A stretch of DNA of 64,000 bases, taken from Protonemura montana. Lineage: Eukaryota; Arthropoda; Insecta; Plecoptera; Nemouridae. The position numbers were made by a program, and so were the translations under genes. Under the pieces are notes generated by a model, which saw only the letters and a list, made by a program, of their open reading frames with translations, was not told where the DNA came from and did no database searches. Positions 1 through 12,300 of this stretch are shown here, one piece after another. Where the stretch lies: the NCBI GenBank assembly GCA_947568835.1, contig OX387611.1:6700001-6764000 (forward strand). Direction: 5' to 3'. How positions within the stretch are numbered: the first letter of the stretch is position 1; each line of letters opens with the position of its first letter.

Positions 1-1899
1 TTCATTGATTTTGTCGGAAACAAAAAGAAAGCTTGCTTGTGAAGAATATTTGCCGGTACCAACTCGCAGAGCGGTGACTGCATCTTGTTGGCCAAAACGC
101 AATCCAACAGAATTACACTCAAACATTCCCAATTGAAACTTAGGACCGATTAAAACCTCAGAATTGTCTCTATCAGCATCTATTAACGACTGGGAGAGTT
201 TTCTAACAATATCTTCTTTACTTACATTGTGAATTGAAGTGGAATCACTCAGTGAAGATAAAAAGCTGACTATATTTTCAAAAAATCCAGTTTCTAGGAT
301 GGTAGCCAGGCCCCATGGAAACCCTAGAGTCTTGCTGACATTGCCTTTGTCAAGTCCAAGAATGGCCGATGCCTCACATTGCATCGCCCGAATTGTGACA
401 TTTCCTCGGAGGGCGCCATCTTGGAACACGCTGGTTTTCACACTGTTGGCCAGCTCGAGATGGCGGTCGACGTAGAAACCGATTCCCTCGTCGAACGCAG
501 ACCCGACAGTCAAGCTGCCATCGCATTCCAAGATTTCCACCACAGAACAAGCGTCGAGAACTCGATCAGCGCTTCCTGGAGTTCCGTCCAGTAACTTGCT
601 CAACGTGGTAGAGTGGCCTTGGAGGGATACTTCCTTCGCTAAGATTTTCTCTCGGGACGCTTTCTTCAATTGCGAGAACAGGAATTTGTCCTTGTGATTC
701 TTAACCGATTCCTGGAACTCGCTCAATAACGTGCCAACTGGAAAACTTTCATCATTGGACAACAACACAATAGGAGGAGATTCTCGTATGGCAAGCAAGT
801 CTATGACAACGTTAAAATAATCGACGTGCGGCAAGGAGCTCCAGCTGTCAGTGCAGATTACGATACTCTTAAGGTCTCCTTTCTGCCACTGTTTAAGAAG
901 GGCAACTTTGTTGGCCAGCAAGCTTTTAGAATCAAGCACCAACAACTGGTCTCCTAAAACCTGGCAAAGTTTTGTGAGGCTCAGCCGAAAGGAGCTCTCA
1001 CTTGATTGGACGTTTACAACCTTACAATCACCCATCACAGAGGTTCTCAGCAGCTCGAAGGCATCTTCCTCGAAGTCAATGCCCAAGAGGTGTTCCTTTC
1101 TAATTTGATTTGAAATTATCTCCAAGACCGAAGCCTGCAGTAGGTCGTTGCCCTTATGTAAAACCTCGACCTCGTTGCTTTTCTTCCACCAAACTGTCAC
1201 ACGGCGCAGAAAACAATCGGAAAGAATTTTCAAATCGACACCCTGGATAATTTTGCTGTCTATTTTTCGCAGTTCCTTTTCAATAGCCACTTCAAGCCCG
1301 CTTGAATTTGGCTGTCCGCAAAACAATCCAAGTCTACCCAGAAACATCCTTCCCTCTTCACCAGCATTGCTGAAACAATCTAGCATGTCATTGTCCTCTT
1401 TAAAGCTGAACACTTTTCCCGAACCACACCAAACGAACTCCTCCGCTTTACACAACGTCTTACGATCTCCGTTCTCCAAAGATGCACTGGCCTTGGTGTT
1501 GGTAAAAAGCACAAACACACTCTTCTCAAAAGTCCCGTCAAACAAAGTCCCCTTAACCGCAGTCGACATGGCCTGCTTTATTTCAAGGTACGACTCAAAA
1601 TATTTCGGAAGCGAAAAGTCCCCCTTCGAGTTTTTCAGCGCGACTCGTTGTACTGGTCTATTAGCTTTGTGTTTTAGTTGCACGAACAAGGTTGTCCAGG
1701 TGTCTGCTTCTGGCAAGGGCTTAAACCGGAAGACCAGATCGTCGAGTGCACCTGCGCCCAGGACGTTTGTGCCGAGCTGAAACTCGAGGCCGCTGTTCAG
1801 CCCACGGAGGAAAAGCAGGGCTGCCAGGTTGACCTCGAGCTGCTGGCCCTCGGTCGTGGCAAAGCCTGCCGTCTTCTTGTACGTCAACGGCAACTCCAT
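1..1899 (-). CDS. Large protein with N-terminal nuclease-fold-like domain (5' part only)
   Basis: The minus strand is open for 633 codons from a Met at 1899-1897 to the window edge, so the C-terminus is missing. Residues E17/E22, then D53-D54 in the strand GALDDLVFRF, then Q74-x-K76 in FVQLKHK give the order E...D...QxK seen in PD-(D/E)xK nucleases of the Mrr and Cap4/DUF4297 type; a strand ending in T-N follows near residue 133. Arthropods have large ankyrin-repeat proteins that start in a similar way, so ankyrin repeats may follow outside the window; that is recollection plus inference. I see no Walker A motif in residues 150-633. A pyrimidine tract and AG lie directly before the ATG (1900-1915), so this Met may sit at the start of an internal exon, although an in-frame stop shortly upstream limits extension within this stretch. 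A coding gene is likely; the function is uncertain. Confidence 0.72.
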   Translation of the reverse strand, partial: MELPLTYKKTAGFATTEGQQLEVNLAALLFLRGLNSGLEFQLGTNVLGAGALDDLVFRFKPLPEADTWTTLFVQLKHKANRPVQRVALKNSKGDFSLPKYFESYLEIKQAMSTAVKGTLFDGTFEKSVFVLFTNTKASASLENGDRKTLCKAEEFVWCGSGKVFSFKEDNDMLDCFSNAGEEGRMFLGRLGLFCGQPNSSGLEVAIEKELRKIDSKIIQGVDLKILSDCFLRRVTVWWKKSNEVEVLHKGNDLLQASVLEIISNQIRKEHLLGIDFEEDAFELLRTSVMGDCKVVNVQSSESSFRLSLTKLCQVLGDQLLVLDSKSLLANKVALLKQWQKGDLKSIVICTDSWSSLPHVDYFNVVIDLLAIRESPPIVLLSNDESFPVGTLLSEFQESVKNHKDKFLFSQLKKASREKILAKEVSLQGHSTTLSKLLDGTPGSADRVLDACSVVEILECDGSLTVGSAFDEGIGFYVDRHLELANSVKTSVFQDGALRGNVTIRAMQCEASAILGLDKGNVSKTLGFPWGLATILETGFFENIVSFLSSLSDSTSIHNVSKEDIVRKLSQSLIDADRDNSEVLIGPKFQLGMFECNSVGLRFGQQDAVTALRVGTGKYSSQASFLFVSDKINE

Positions 1900-1959
1900 C
1901 TGGAGAACAGGGAAAGGATATTGTAACACATGGGTGCTGCTGCCATTTCTGAGGGTGGT

Positions 1960-3162
1960 CAATTAAGGAATTTATGTAAAAATGATAAATAATGTTAACT
2001 AGCTAAGTAACTTTGTGGTCAAGTTTGTTAGAGCTGACTCTTAACTGTTTTTTTTAGGGTGTGTTTCAAAAAAAGGATCAGACCGGTCAGCAGAATAAAG
2101 AATGTGTAAGTAGGAATCGCAAGCCTACCACAAACATTGAAGTTCTAATGACTGTTAACTAAATAATAATATACCTGAGATGGTCTGATAGTCCAAATTT
2201 AGCATGGCAAAACAATTTTTAATCTGACATAATGGAAAACTTAGCATTTATATTTTAAGTTAGAGCAAATAAAGTGATATTTTAGCTTTATAAATTCATT
2301 TAATGAATGCTGTCAGCTCATTTCAGGCAACACAAATGACAATTCAGTCAACCCAATGTCTCCAATGTTTCACAATTACATAAACCATACTCCCAAACAA
2401 ACATGAGCACAGAATATTTTAATATGGCACTCCTGATCTTATCGGAACCAGACTTCTCGCTGGAAATTGTGCTTCTTCTCGGTTACGACCTAAACGACCC
2501 AAAAGGTGGATTACAAAACGCTAAGCCAGTCAACCTGGTTAACCACAGATTTAGGTATCGGGTCCCAGCTGCAATCAGATCGAACCGATCCGTTTACGGA
2601 AAACACACCCAAACACCAACTTGCAATCGGATTTTTACGGCAGCTTGAAGCTTTTATCCCTCCACTTCTTACAAAATACAATGTCAATATGGCTGTCAAA
2701 CAACAAGTAGCTGCGAAAAAAGGACGGGTCTCTGCAGCCTTACCTTCTAGGCGTGGCCCTGTCCAGAGAAGGCCCAGACTTTATTTTTCTCGAAACTATG
2801 GTTGATAAGCATGCTGCTCTGATGCTGCTTTGGAGGTTAGAAACAGGATGCCAGCCAGGCTTTCTGGTAAAAAAAGTAAGACTTTAGACAGGATACTCAT
2901 GCTTAAACATTTCCTTATCTTGGTGAACTCACCAAACTGGCTGTTAGCCAACATAAAGGATTTGCTTGTTTAACCCGTCTACTACGCAGTATGCCGACAC
3001 GTATTAGCCGACACCAATGAGAGTATCTTTGCCAATGAGCGTTGACATCAGAGCGGCGAATGACCTTCTATGAAGTGATGTCACTCGGAGCAGCTGTTGG
3101 GGCGAGTTGCTTTCAAACTAAAATCTTATTTCAATCTGTGCAAGCACACTCAACGGTGCAAG
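1960..3162. other. Gene-free interval
   Basis: Upstream of the first gene. Short overlapping frames at 2403-2805 have no recognisable domain, splice context or protein-like composition. I see nothing I can name here. Confidence 0.5.
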
Positions 3163-3700
3163 TGAATGAATGAATGAATGAATGTTTTTATTTAGCTATC
3201 AAGCTATTGATACAGGTTAAGATAACAAAGGAACATCTTGATAAAGATGAAGAACAAATATAAGTATAATAATAGTTTTAACATGGTAATAGCAATAGAT
3301 AATAGTAATAGTTTTAACATAATAATAGTAATGTACAGTAACAGCTTCAGGGGGTACTCCAAAAGTTGTGAATATCAGTACTGGATGGTTTCCAGTTTTT
3401 TTTTGTCCCTAATTATTTTTAGACATTCTCGTCGGAATGATTGTAAATTAGGTGCGTCCCTGACTTTATAAGGAAGTTTATTAAATAGTAGCATGCCTTT
3501 AGAAAATATAGTGTTTTGCCAAATGAGGTTGAAGTTCTATTTACAGTTAAATTTGTGGAGTTTCTAGTATTATGCAGCGCTGCAGAAGTCCATTCCACAT
3601 GGTGAATTGTTTTTCTAATATTATATACTTGTAAAATCTCAGTTCTAAATTCAGTGATTGTACGTAACTACTTTCATAGTTCTTTTCATTTATTTACTAA
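3163..3700 (-). mobile_element. LINE 3' end remnant
   Basis: Minus-strand frame at about 3510-3365 reads SKGMLLFNKLPYKVRD followed by a FRRECLKII stretch, the pattern found at the C-terminus of non-LTR retrotransposon reverse transcriptases (LFNKLP...VR...F). It ends in a short 3' UTR and a (TTCA)n tail at 3163-3185, as expected for a LINE 3' end. Upstream sequence carries stops, so the copy is dead and 5'-truncated. Confidence 0.7.
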
Positions 3701-4079
3701 GTGGTCATTTACTAAAATTATCACGTGTTACAAATTTTCATCAACTCTGTTTTTAAATAAAATGCATTTATAATTTCAACGTAACGTTTGTAGTTTAGTT
3801 TTAAAATCGGGATACCGCCCGTCGAACCCTTGTTTTGCTTTCCGCCGAACTTTTGATTTTCATCGAAACATCAAGGGAAAAACCATGATCATAAAAAAGT
3901 ATAATTAAAATAGCGTGCACACAGAAAAAATTCCCATTATATCTACAAAATAAAAATAAACAAAGAAGGGAAAATAAACGTACGAGGTCTTCAACATTAT
4001 ATGATAAGAAATATCAAAATTATAATTCGACGCCTTTTCGTACATCAAAGATGGTGCAGGTTTTTTTAGCGACGCCCTA

Positions 4080-4783
4080 CAGAAAGCAAACTGGCGTTCT
4101 AAAAACCGCTTTTTCCAACCAAGCGTTTCTCTTCTTTCGCGTGTTAGTTCCGCGAGACGCATCTTATCCACGCTAATGCCAACAACTTCTTCATTCCACT
4201 GAATATTTTCTCAGCGTGCGTTCACTACTGGGGGCCAGACTGGCCCACTATTGCTGGGGCTTGGCAATGTCAATGCTTCATTACAGAAAGTTTTCTAGCG
4301 TGGCTGGGGCGTCGACCATAACTCACCTTCTTCTCAAAGTAAGCGCCTTTGCTTGGGGACTGCCTCTTGTTCTTCTGATCGTCTTGCTGTCTTGGGACCA
4401 GAAAGATCACTTTTGCACGCCGAACAAAGCTACGCACCTCGTATTCTACCTGGTGCCTGGTATCATCATCGTGCTGCATTAACTTGGGGCTCCTGGTCGG
4501 GGTGCTGTTCCATATCGCAGACAAGTGCGGTACAGGACAGGACAAAGAATTGCAACGCCACAATGTGGACGGACAGGAATTGATGAAGCGCAGGCTGAAG
4601 CAGACCGTGCTGATTTTCTTCTTGTTCGGGATTCCGGCAGTGTTTGAGATGTTTGACGACATCGGAGGGACGCACTACGGATGGTTGGACTACGTCAACA
4701 ATATCCTGGATACTATTCAGGGATTCGTCTTGTTTCTGTTCTTTGTCGTAATTTGCCCCGAAAACGAGGGAGGCCTGGAATGA
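4080..4783 (+). pseudogene. Broken adhesion-type GPCR fragment (helices 2-7)
   Basis: Three frames together match the seven-helix region encoded at 52.8-53.6 kb. Matches include RETHLIHA (versus RETHIIYA), HYCW...LHYRKFSSV (versus VLQYRKFSSV), HLLLKVSAFAWGLPLV, RRLKQTVLIFFLFGIPAVFEMF and the IQGFVLFLFFV helix 7. Breaks: a TAG at about 4145, a frame change at about 4230-4240 and a one-base insertion near 4478 that throws helix 5 out of frame. The extracellular part, GPS module and first helix are absent. No introns are visible in this piece, and the live paralogue also has this region in one exon, so retroposition cannot be told from DNA duplication. Dead copy with good confidence. Confidence 0.85.
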
Positions 4784-5855
4784 TAAACTAGGCTTTTAAA
4801 TGTTGCGTATTATTTTATATATACAATAGATATATTCTTTCCGATTTTTTCTTAATTTTGTCTTTGTCTTGTACCTATGTATGTAACCTAAAATTTCACA
4901 GTGAGTTTTTTTTTTTCTTTTTACAATTACGCCACCCAGCACAATGTCAATCGTATACAGACTATTTATTTTTGGCTTCGATCACGTAATGGAACTTGTA
5001 ATTATTAAGGCTCAAGTCTTCAAATTTTGGAAGAAAATCCGTCGAAAAAATCTCTCGCTAACGCGTTTCACATAATCGACCGAACGACAGTATTTTATTT
5101 TATTTATTTTATTTCCGTAACATACATGTTATTACAGTTATACTTCGTCAAACAATATACAATTATTAATCATCATTAAAGAATTCTTCTATGTTATAAA
5201 ACTCCTTGCCCATTAGGTAAACTTTCACTCTTTTTTTTTTAAGTTTTTGGGGCTGTCTATGTCTCTTAGACTATGTACACACTAGCCAGCCTGTATATCT
5301 TAGAAGCTGTCACATTTGTTAAAACCAATATTTCTCTGTTCATAAATCAAGACTCTCATGTACACAGCACTAGGTCCAGGCAACTGCCAACTTGCCAGTC
5401 ACATAAAACGGTTAACGGTATACCCTAGTCAAACGAAAACACGATCACACTAAAACAACTGTTCAACCATAATTTGTCACACTAGTCAAACTCACTTTCA
5501 AGATGTGCACTTTAATCAATAGACTTGCCACCACCGGAAGTGCAGGTACCATTCACAGAATTTAACATGCAATGTGTGCAAATACACTCCTAATTCTATG
5601 AAATAATTGGTGTGAACAAAACGAAGACATTTTTCGCTCACTTTTCAAAGTTTCCATATTCCTAGTAATGTATATATTGTAAATATTGTATATATTATAT
5701 TATAGTATATTCCCAGTGTTAAATCGAAGCGATGAGATGTGCTGAAGCGATCGATTCGTCTCCAAATGACGAGGACTTATCAATTTCATTATGATAAAGC
5801 AATGAAAGCCGAAGCCAAGGTGATAAGTTTAACATGAAAAATGCTAGTCAAAAAT
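4784..5855. other. AT-rich gene-free interval
   Basis: Low-complexity A/T stretches and no supported frame. The stretch near 5095-5170 resembles a degraded retroelement tail but cannot be assigned. Confidence 0.4.
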
Positions 5856-5857
5856 AG

Positions 5858-6271
5858 TTTCTGAAGTTCAGCAACACTGCGCTGAGTCAGGTATTGGATT
5901 GGTAACCATCATACACATGACCAGTTCTGTTCGGGAGAGAGGTTGGAGCGATGAAAGTAAGCACAGCAACTTTACTCGCCTTACTTATCAACCTCTCGAC
6001 AGCATGGATTTGTGGAGGAATCCTGTTGTTCGCGTTGTACCGCCCTTCGGAAGGGACGTTAATCCGGAGTTCCTCTTGGTGCTATTCGACAAGAATATGT
6101 TACGTGCCGGCACCGGATTTCACCTCCTCCATTCTGGGCTAGGTTAGGTTCATCGTCAGGTTCATTATCATTCTCATCACCATCCTCGTCATCATCCACT
6201 CATACCGACGGAATTATATCAGTACCGTATGGCCAGGTGTCAAAACAGTGCGTCATTAAATACAATTATCA
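5858..6271 (+). mobile_element. 5S-rRNA-derived SINE, copy 1
   Basis: Head (from about 5860) carries the 5S rRNA-like internal promoter: a GTTCAGCAACACTGCGCTGA-type A-box region and a GGATTGGTAACC variant of the 5S C box GGATGGGTGACC. The body includes the family core CTTCGGAAGGGACGTTAA and the tail ends in a GTGTCAAAACAGTGCGTCAT-type motif. The head order matches SINE3-type elements. Lies just downstream of the NRF-6-like gene. Confidence 0.85.
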
Positions 6272-6378
6272 ATAGAACAGAACTAGCTGCGATTCTATGT
6301 TAAGTAAAACTAACCATTTAACAGAAATCAAATTACGTCATTCAACATAAAAGCTAGCCATTGAGGAGCAGGCAAGAT

Positions 6379-9300
6379 TTAAATTTCAGGTTTAGGTTCA
6401 GAATTCAGTTTTTGTCGTGGGAGTAGCATCCGTTTGAAGATGAGACGAATCGGCGCCTCCACTGTCAGGTACATCGCCAGAGCGATGAGTAGGGACCAGC
6501 AAACGTCAGCGAAGAGCAGGATGGACTGAAACGTGACATAGAAGTGGCTGGGGGAAGGCGATTCACAGACATGAAAAAGGGGCAGAAAACACTTTGATCT
6601 AGAGGAGACGTGTGTTTGACATGTAAAATATTACTTTTACTCGTTACAGTGCCACAAGAAAAGATGGTAATTTGATTTGCGGCTGTCAAATAGTGTCATC
6701 GTTTTGTTGAAAGGCAATCAAGTCAGCAAATTTTTGTGACTGCAAGTTGTTTTCATTAATTTTTCCATTTCTGAAAGAACCATGAGATACGTAGGTATCC
6801 CTTTCCGAAGAAAAATTGCGGCCGGGGATCCCTAGTTTTATTTGATGAACACGAGTTCATCACACGAGTTTGATGCACCTTTGCATGAAATTGCCTATGA
6901 AATTGTCTACGCCCCCAGGTCCCAAAATTCTTTACTTTTGGTTGTCCTTTTTTTACCTGGGTCCCCATCCCGCCCCTTCAAGCATTGCGATCGCTCCACA
7001 CTACATCGCCTCTGCCTAACACTATCAAGCTTGTGCAGCCCGTTGCAAGCAACAGGAATCTCTGATGTGCGGACATGCAAGGATTCATGCAAGGATCAAC
7101 AATGTCATGGAGGTAGAATGCATTGTTTAGCTTTTCGACTGGTGTAATGCTGTCATGCTTGGTAGTTAGTTGGTTTGGTACTCCAAGATCGTATTTAGTA
7201 GAGATAATAGGCAGTAAAAGACCGCCACAACGTTATGACGGTCAAATCTCTGCCGTATCATGCAGATGGAGAAAGGCAGGTTGCATTCTCACAAGAAGTG
7301 AGTTGGCTAAATCTGCGATAGGGCTATCAATAAGTCTACGTCGGGGTAGAAATTGATTGTAGTTGCTTTGGTTGGTTGGTTGTACTCACTCCGTTGAGAA
7401 CGTTGACGTGAATAGGGCTGCGAGTGCTCCCCAAGCGAATCGTTTGGATCACCAAGTGGGCCAGAAACTGGCAGTAGACGAGTTTGCCGAGAGCGATCAT
7501 AGGCGACCAAGAGAGAACGGCGCCGACAATAGCTAGAAGTCAATGAGGGGTCGATAAGAAGATGACAAACGCCCGTTACAAATATCGGTTACAACTAATG
7601 TAGCTAAACTGTGACTCTAATGGCCAAACGCCTGCTCTGATTTCAACAAAATGTTCAGAGCAGATTTACGTGTTTTCAACTTAGACTTCTTAGGTTTTTC
7701 AACTAAATCGGTTAAATAGTTTTGAAACTATTCATGATTTTTCAACTTTTCAAAGATGTGCAATACATAAAAATTAAGTGGTTGTGAAGTATGTGTTTTC
7801 TTCCTCTTTTTCTTCAAAAGTTTCCCGCTTAATTTTGTCAATTTTGGCTGTTTTAATACCTCGCTACGCACATTTTACAATGCAAATCAAATTGCGTTCG
7901 CAAAGCTCCAGTAAAACTTTTAACACCACACTTTGGCCGAATTCCTGTGGCAAGCTAACAGGCGACTCATCCAAAGGTTTGGCGTGCTAGAAACACCAAT
8001 TCACATGATATCACCGAAGTTAAGCAACACTGCGTTGAGTCAGGTATTGGATGGGTGACCATCATACACATGACCAGTTCTGTTCGGGAGAGAGGTTGGA
8101 GGGATAAAAGCTAGTAAAGTAACTTCATTCGTCTTACTGATCAACCTCTCAACAGCATGGATTTGTAGAGTAATCCTGCTGTTCGCGTTGTACCGTTCTT
8201 CGGAAGGGACGTTAAGCCGGTGGTCCCTTTGGTCTTCGACAGGCGTAGGCTACGTGCCGGCACCGGGTTTTCCCTCTTCCCTTCTAATTTAGGTAAGGTT
8301 CATCATCGTCCTCAACCTCATTTACTCATTCACCGAAGCCATTAGTCCAGTGCCAAATGGCCAGGTGTCAAAACGGTGCGTCGTTACACCCCAATAATCA
8401 TGATCAACAAGCGACTTACAAGACTTGTTGAAAACGGTAGCGACAATAATTCCACATAAGCCGACAGCCCAGCCGATGCGATGAATGCCAGCGTAGAGCG
8501 CTGCCTGGAGGGCGTCGTACTTCCACTCGGGGTCGTAGAATTGCATAGCGGGCAGGACAGAGACGCAGCAGACGAGGATGGAAAGGACCAATCCCAGGTT
8601 GGCCTTCCACTGCAACCAAAGAGATATTTTGTGACATGGATATATATACCTTCAAATCACGGTTTAAAAATTAAACCCCCATCCTTCCAGATTGAGATAT
8701 TAAAAGACGTTTAGGGCAGAAAAAAAAATGAGTGCTGTGAAATAAAATGTTATGTGACAGAGCAAAAACCTTTCTAAATAAACTTAAAACTATAAAAACA
8801 CAGAGCGAAGTCAAAAGTTTTGTGGTGTAGAAATATATTACAATTTTTTTTAAACTCGGATAGTGGTTTAAAACTTAAGATCGCCATCGATATATGTTCA
8901 AATTTTACACGAAAATCAATCAAACACATTGACAGCAAGAAAATGTTTTTTTTTTTAAGTGACAGAACAGTGCCTTCTTGAATAAATACCATATTTGAAT
9001 ATAAATTTCAATTTTTCTTTCTTGAGAGTAGGTATATGAGAAATTCAATTGTAAACCTTTTAAAATATCACAAAATTAGCAGAAATTAATTTGAATTTTC
9101 AGCAGAGTTTCAACCAAGTTTATCTTGATGTTGATAATTTCGGTCATAAGCAAGAAGATATGAAAACTCTTTTGAAAAATTCCCACTTACAATGGTGTGT
9201 TGTCATAGTTACCGTGTAGTTTTTCTTGTAACCACTTGTCCGGTACAGCAAGTAGCCTGTAGCCATGCCAACGAAAAACGATCCAGCGCGCATGTGCGAC

Positions 9301-12300
9301 TTGATGTAGGTCGCCCGAAAAGCGGGGGCCATCCGAGGGGCCGCGAAATTTCTGTCAAAATAAGTGTTTTCAGTTGTAAAGACATAAAAAAAAAAATATA
9401 TATATATATATGTGTATTGCTTGGTTGTCTTGGCCGGCGTACTGGATAGTTTTCCGTACTGGAAACACCGGTTCTCGTGAGATCACCGAAGCTAAGCAAC
9501 AGTGCGCTGAGTCAGGTATTGGATGGGTGTCCATCATACACATGACCAGTTCTGTTCGGGAGAGAGAACCCTATCTATGGTCTTTGGGAGAGAGGTTGGA
9601 GGGATGAAAGTTAAGCAACACTGCGCTGGGTCAGGTATTGGATGGGTGGCCATCATACACATGACCAGTTCTGTTCGGGAGAAAGGTTGGAGGGATGAAA
9701 GTTAAGCAACACTGCGCTGAGTCAGGTATTGGATGGGTGACCATAATACACATGACCAGTTCTGTTCGGGAGAAAGGTTGGAGGGATGAAAGTTAAGCAA
9801 CACTGCGCTGAGTCAGGTATTAGATGGGTGACCATAATACACATGACCAGTTCTGTTCTGGAGAGAGGTTGGAGGGATGAAAGTTAAGCAACACTGCGCT
9901 GGGTCAGGTATCCAGGAGCCTGGAGTAATCCACACCTAACGGGAGAGCACTTACTCTGGATAGAAATAGTACAGGGGATCGTTCCTAGCGATGAGGGTGA
10001 CGAGGAAAGGCACCAATGCCGAGGCGATGATCAACGCGGCCGCGATGCACATTCCTGTCTTGGGGTGCTTGTGCATCACCGGCACCACGAGGAAGCCAAC
10101 GATCGAGAGGTGCATGACGCAGGGCATGAACCAGCTTTGAATCATGCACTGGAAACAACAATATGTTAATAGGATAATTCCTTATCAAAACAACACAAAA
10201 ATACTAAAAATTTACCAAACAAAAACTATTTTAAATGGGTTTTGAATGCTAAGTAAAGGGCAACTGAAATTTCCCAACGTTTCGTTACATGTACTAGTTA
10301 CTTCTTCATGGGTTAGAGCAGTCCTGACAATTGTCCGATAACAAAAGAACCACATAAAATTATAACAATTACCTAGTTCAAGCTTCCTAAATGCATCTAA
10401 ATAAAATAATCAGGGTCAATAACATAAAAACTAATGTATTTTGTATTTTCTGAAATAAAATCCCGAAAAAATTGGTGTTTTTTTACTAACTAACCAATTA
10501 TATGTATGGAAAATTTAGTTGGAAATTTAGTTGTCCTTTACTTAGCATTCAAAACCCATTTCAATTAGTTTTTTTTTAACTAGTGCTAAGGCTAAATTAA
10601 GTAGACATGAGTCTAAAAACCATTAAAAAGTGACCTGACCAAATTTTATTCTTAAAAATTCTTAAAAAGTAGGCCTAGGGCAGAATAAAACAGTTGTTTT
10701 GAAAGCGTTATGTCGCACCGTTCATGCGCAGTAGCCGTCTGAACTTTGGCACTTTAACGTTTGGGTTCTGGCTAACGATCCGTTGAAGACAATGAAAAAT
10801 TAAAGACACAGTTAGAAAGCTGAAAAAATTCTTCTTTGTTCGTTTTGAATTTAATATCATACTTGAATAAAGTTACCTAAAATATGACTTGAATAATATA
10901 TACTTACAATTTCGTGGCCTTTTACGTAGTTGTTTATGTAGAGCAGGTTCCCCCACCAGTTGTTTAGGCAGTTGTCTCTCTCGAGGCCTACCACAAGGTT
11001 CCACATTGGTCCCTCGCCCACGTGGTACAGCAAAGTGGAGTAGAAGGCGACCACCAGCATGTACACCGGGGTCAATCTGTGGAGGAACGTACCGTTAAAT
11101 AACGCTTACAACTGGATACGCTTTCCCTCATAAAGGTTCTTTATAAATTTATATATTTCATTTTTAGAATCCCTTGTAGTTGCACACTTGGAATCCTAGA
11201 GGTCAGAATCGGTCAGATTTGCAAATCTGAGTTTTCGTAACAGCTGGGGATTCCGAATTTGGTCAATCTTTTAACACTACAAAACTACACATAAAAAAAA
11301 AAAAACGAGTCAACCATTTTGAAAACCCTCCTTTCGAAATAGTATCCAGTGATTAAACTTTTTTTATGAACACATTTTTCAGAAAATTTGCACCGAAATA
11401 GATTTTTTTAATTAGTTCCTAAAAGAGTGACATGTCAACCCCAAATGAAGAAGAAAATAATTTTGTTTTTTCCCTGGATTTCCCTTAGAAAAACACTATT
11501 ATAATCCAAAACAACCCCTGTATTGTTGAAATTACCTGATATATCTCACAATCAAGGCAAGAAGTGGATTGACTTTCTGCTTGTCGAGAGTGCGGCACAG
11601 AATGTAGGCGACCAGGAGCCCACTGATGGCGAAGAAACTGTCAACGGGCACGTCACCTTTGTAGATGATGATCGAGTAGAACCGGCCGTATTGCTACAAA
11701 TAACAAACAAAAACAATCATTTAGCTCCACTTCCTATTTACGTATAAAAATAATTTAAAACTCGCTTTAGTTATTTATGTGACTTTATTAACAAATATTG
11801 ACTTCCTTATTATTATCAACACTATAACCGTCTCAAAAACTGATGCCCAAACGTCCCCGTTCGGGCATCAATTTTTGAGATGGTCATAGTGTTGATAATA
11901 ATAAAATACCCCGCGCATTGCAAGCGTTTGCAATTGAAATAAGATTTCATCCTAATATTGACTTTCTTATATTATTATTATATAATATTTTTATTCGACT
12001 ACATGCACAGGAGAAAGAATTGGCTGTTTGTGATCTGCTTATTCCCTATGCCAGCAGAGGTTCTTGCGGTCGAAAATGATTCTAATACATCTAAAACAAA
12101 ATTAGTGTATAAACAAAAAGTGTGTCTATGACTGCTAATATTTCCTATTTTGATATTTTGAAGAAAAAAAAACGGAACGGTTGAGTTCTTGAAAACGAGT
12201 AAAGATGCACATAATTAAAGGAAAAGCGTTTCACTCTCATTTACGCAACTTCCATCTCCCTGAAAATCAAGTCATCGATACGCACGAGCCAATTTATTCG

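Noticed and set aside
1148-1780. 210-residue plus-strand frame
   Set aside because: Shadow of the 633-codon minus-strand gene: Ser/Leu-rich composition, no domain, and the opposite strand has the protein-like sequence.
2403-2805. Overlapping 81- and 99-residue frames
   Set aside because: No domain, no splice or promoter context, atypical composition.
4270-4662. 130-residue minus-strand frame
   Set aside because: Antisense shadow of the GPCR pseudogene.
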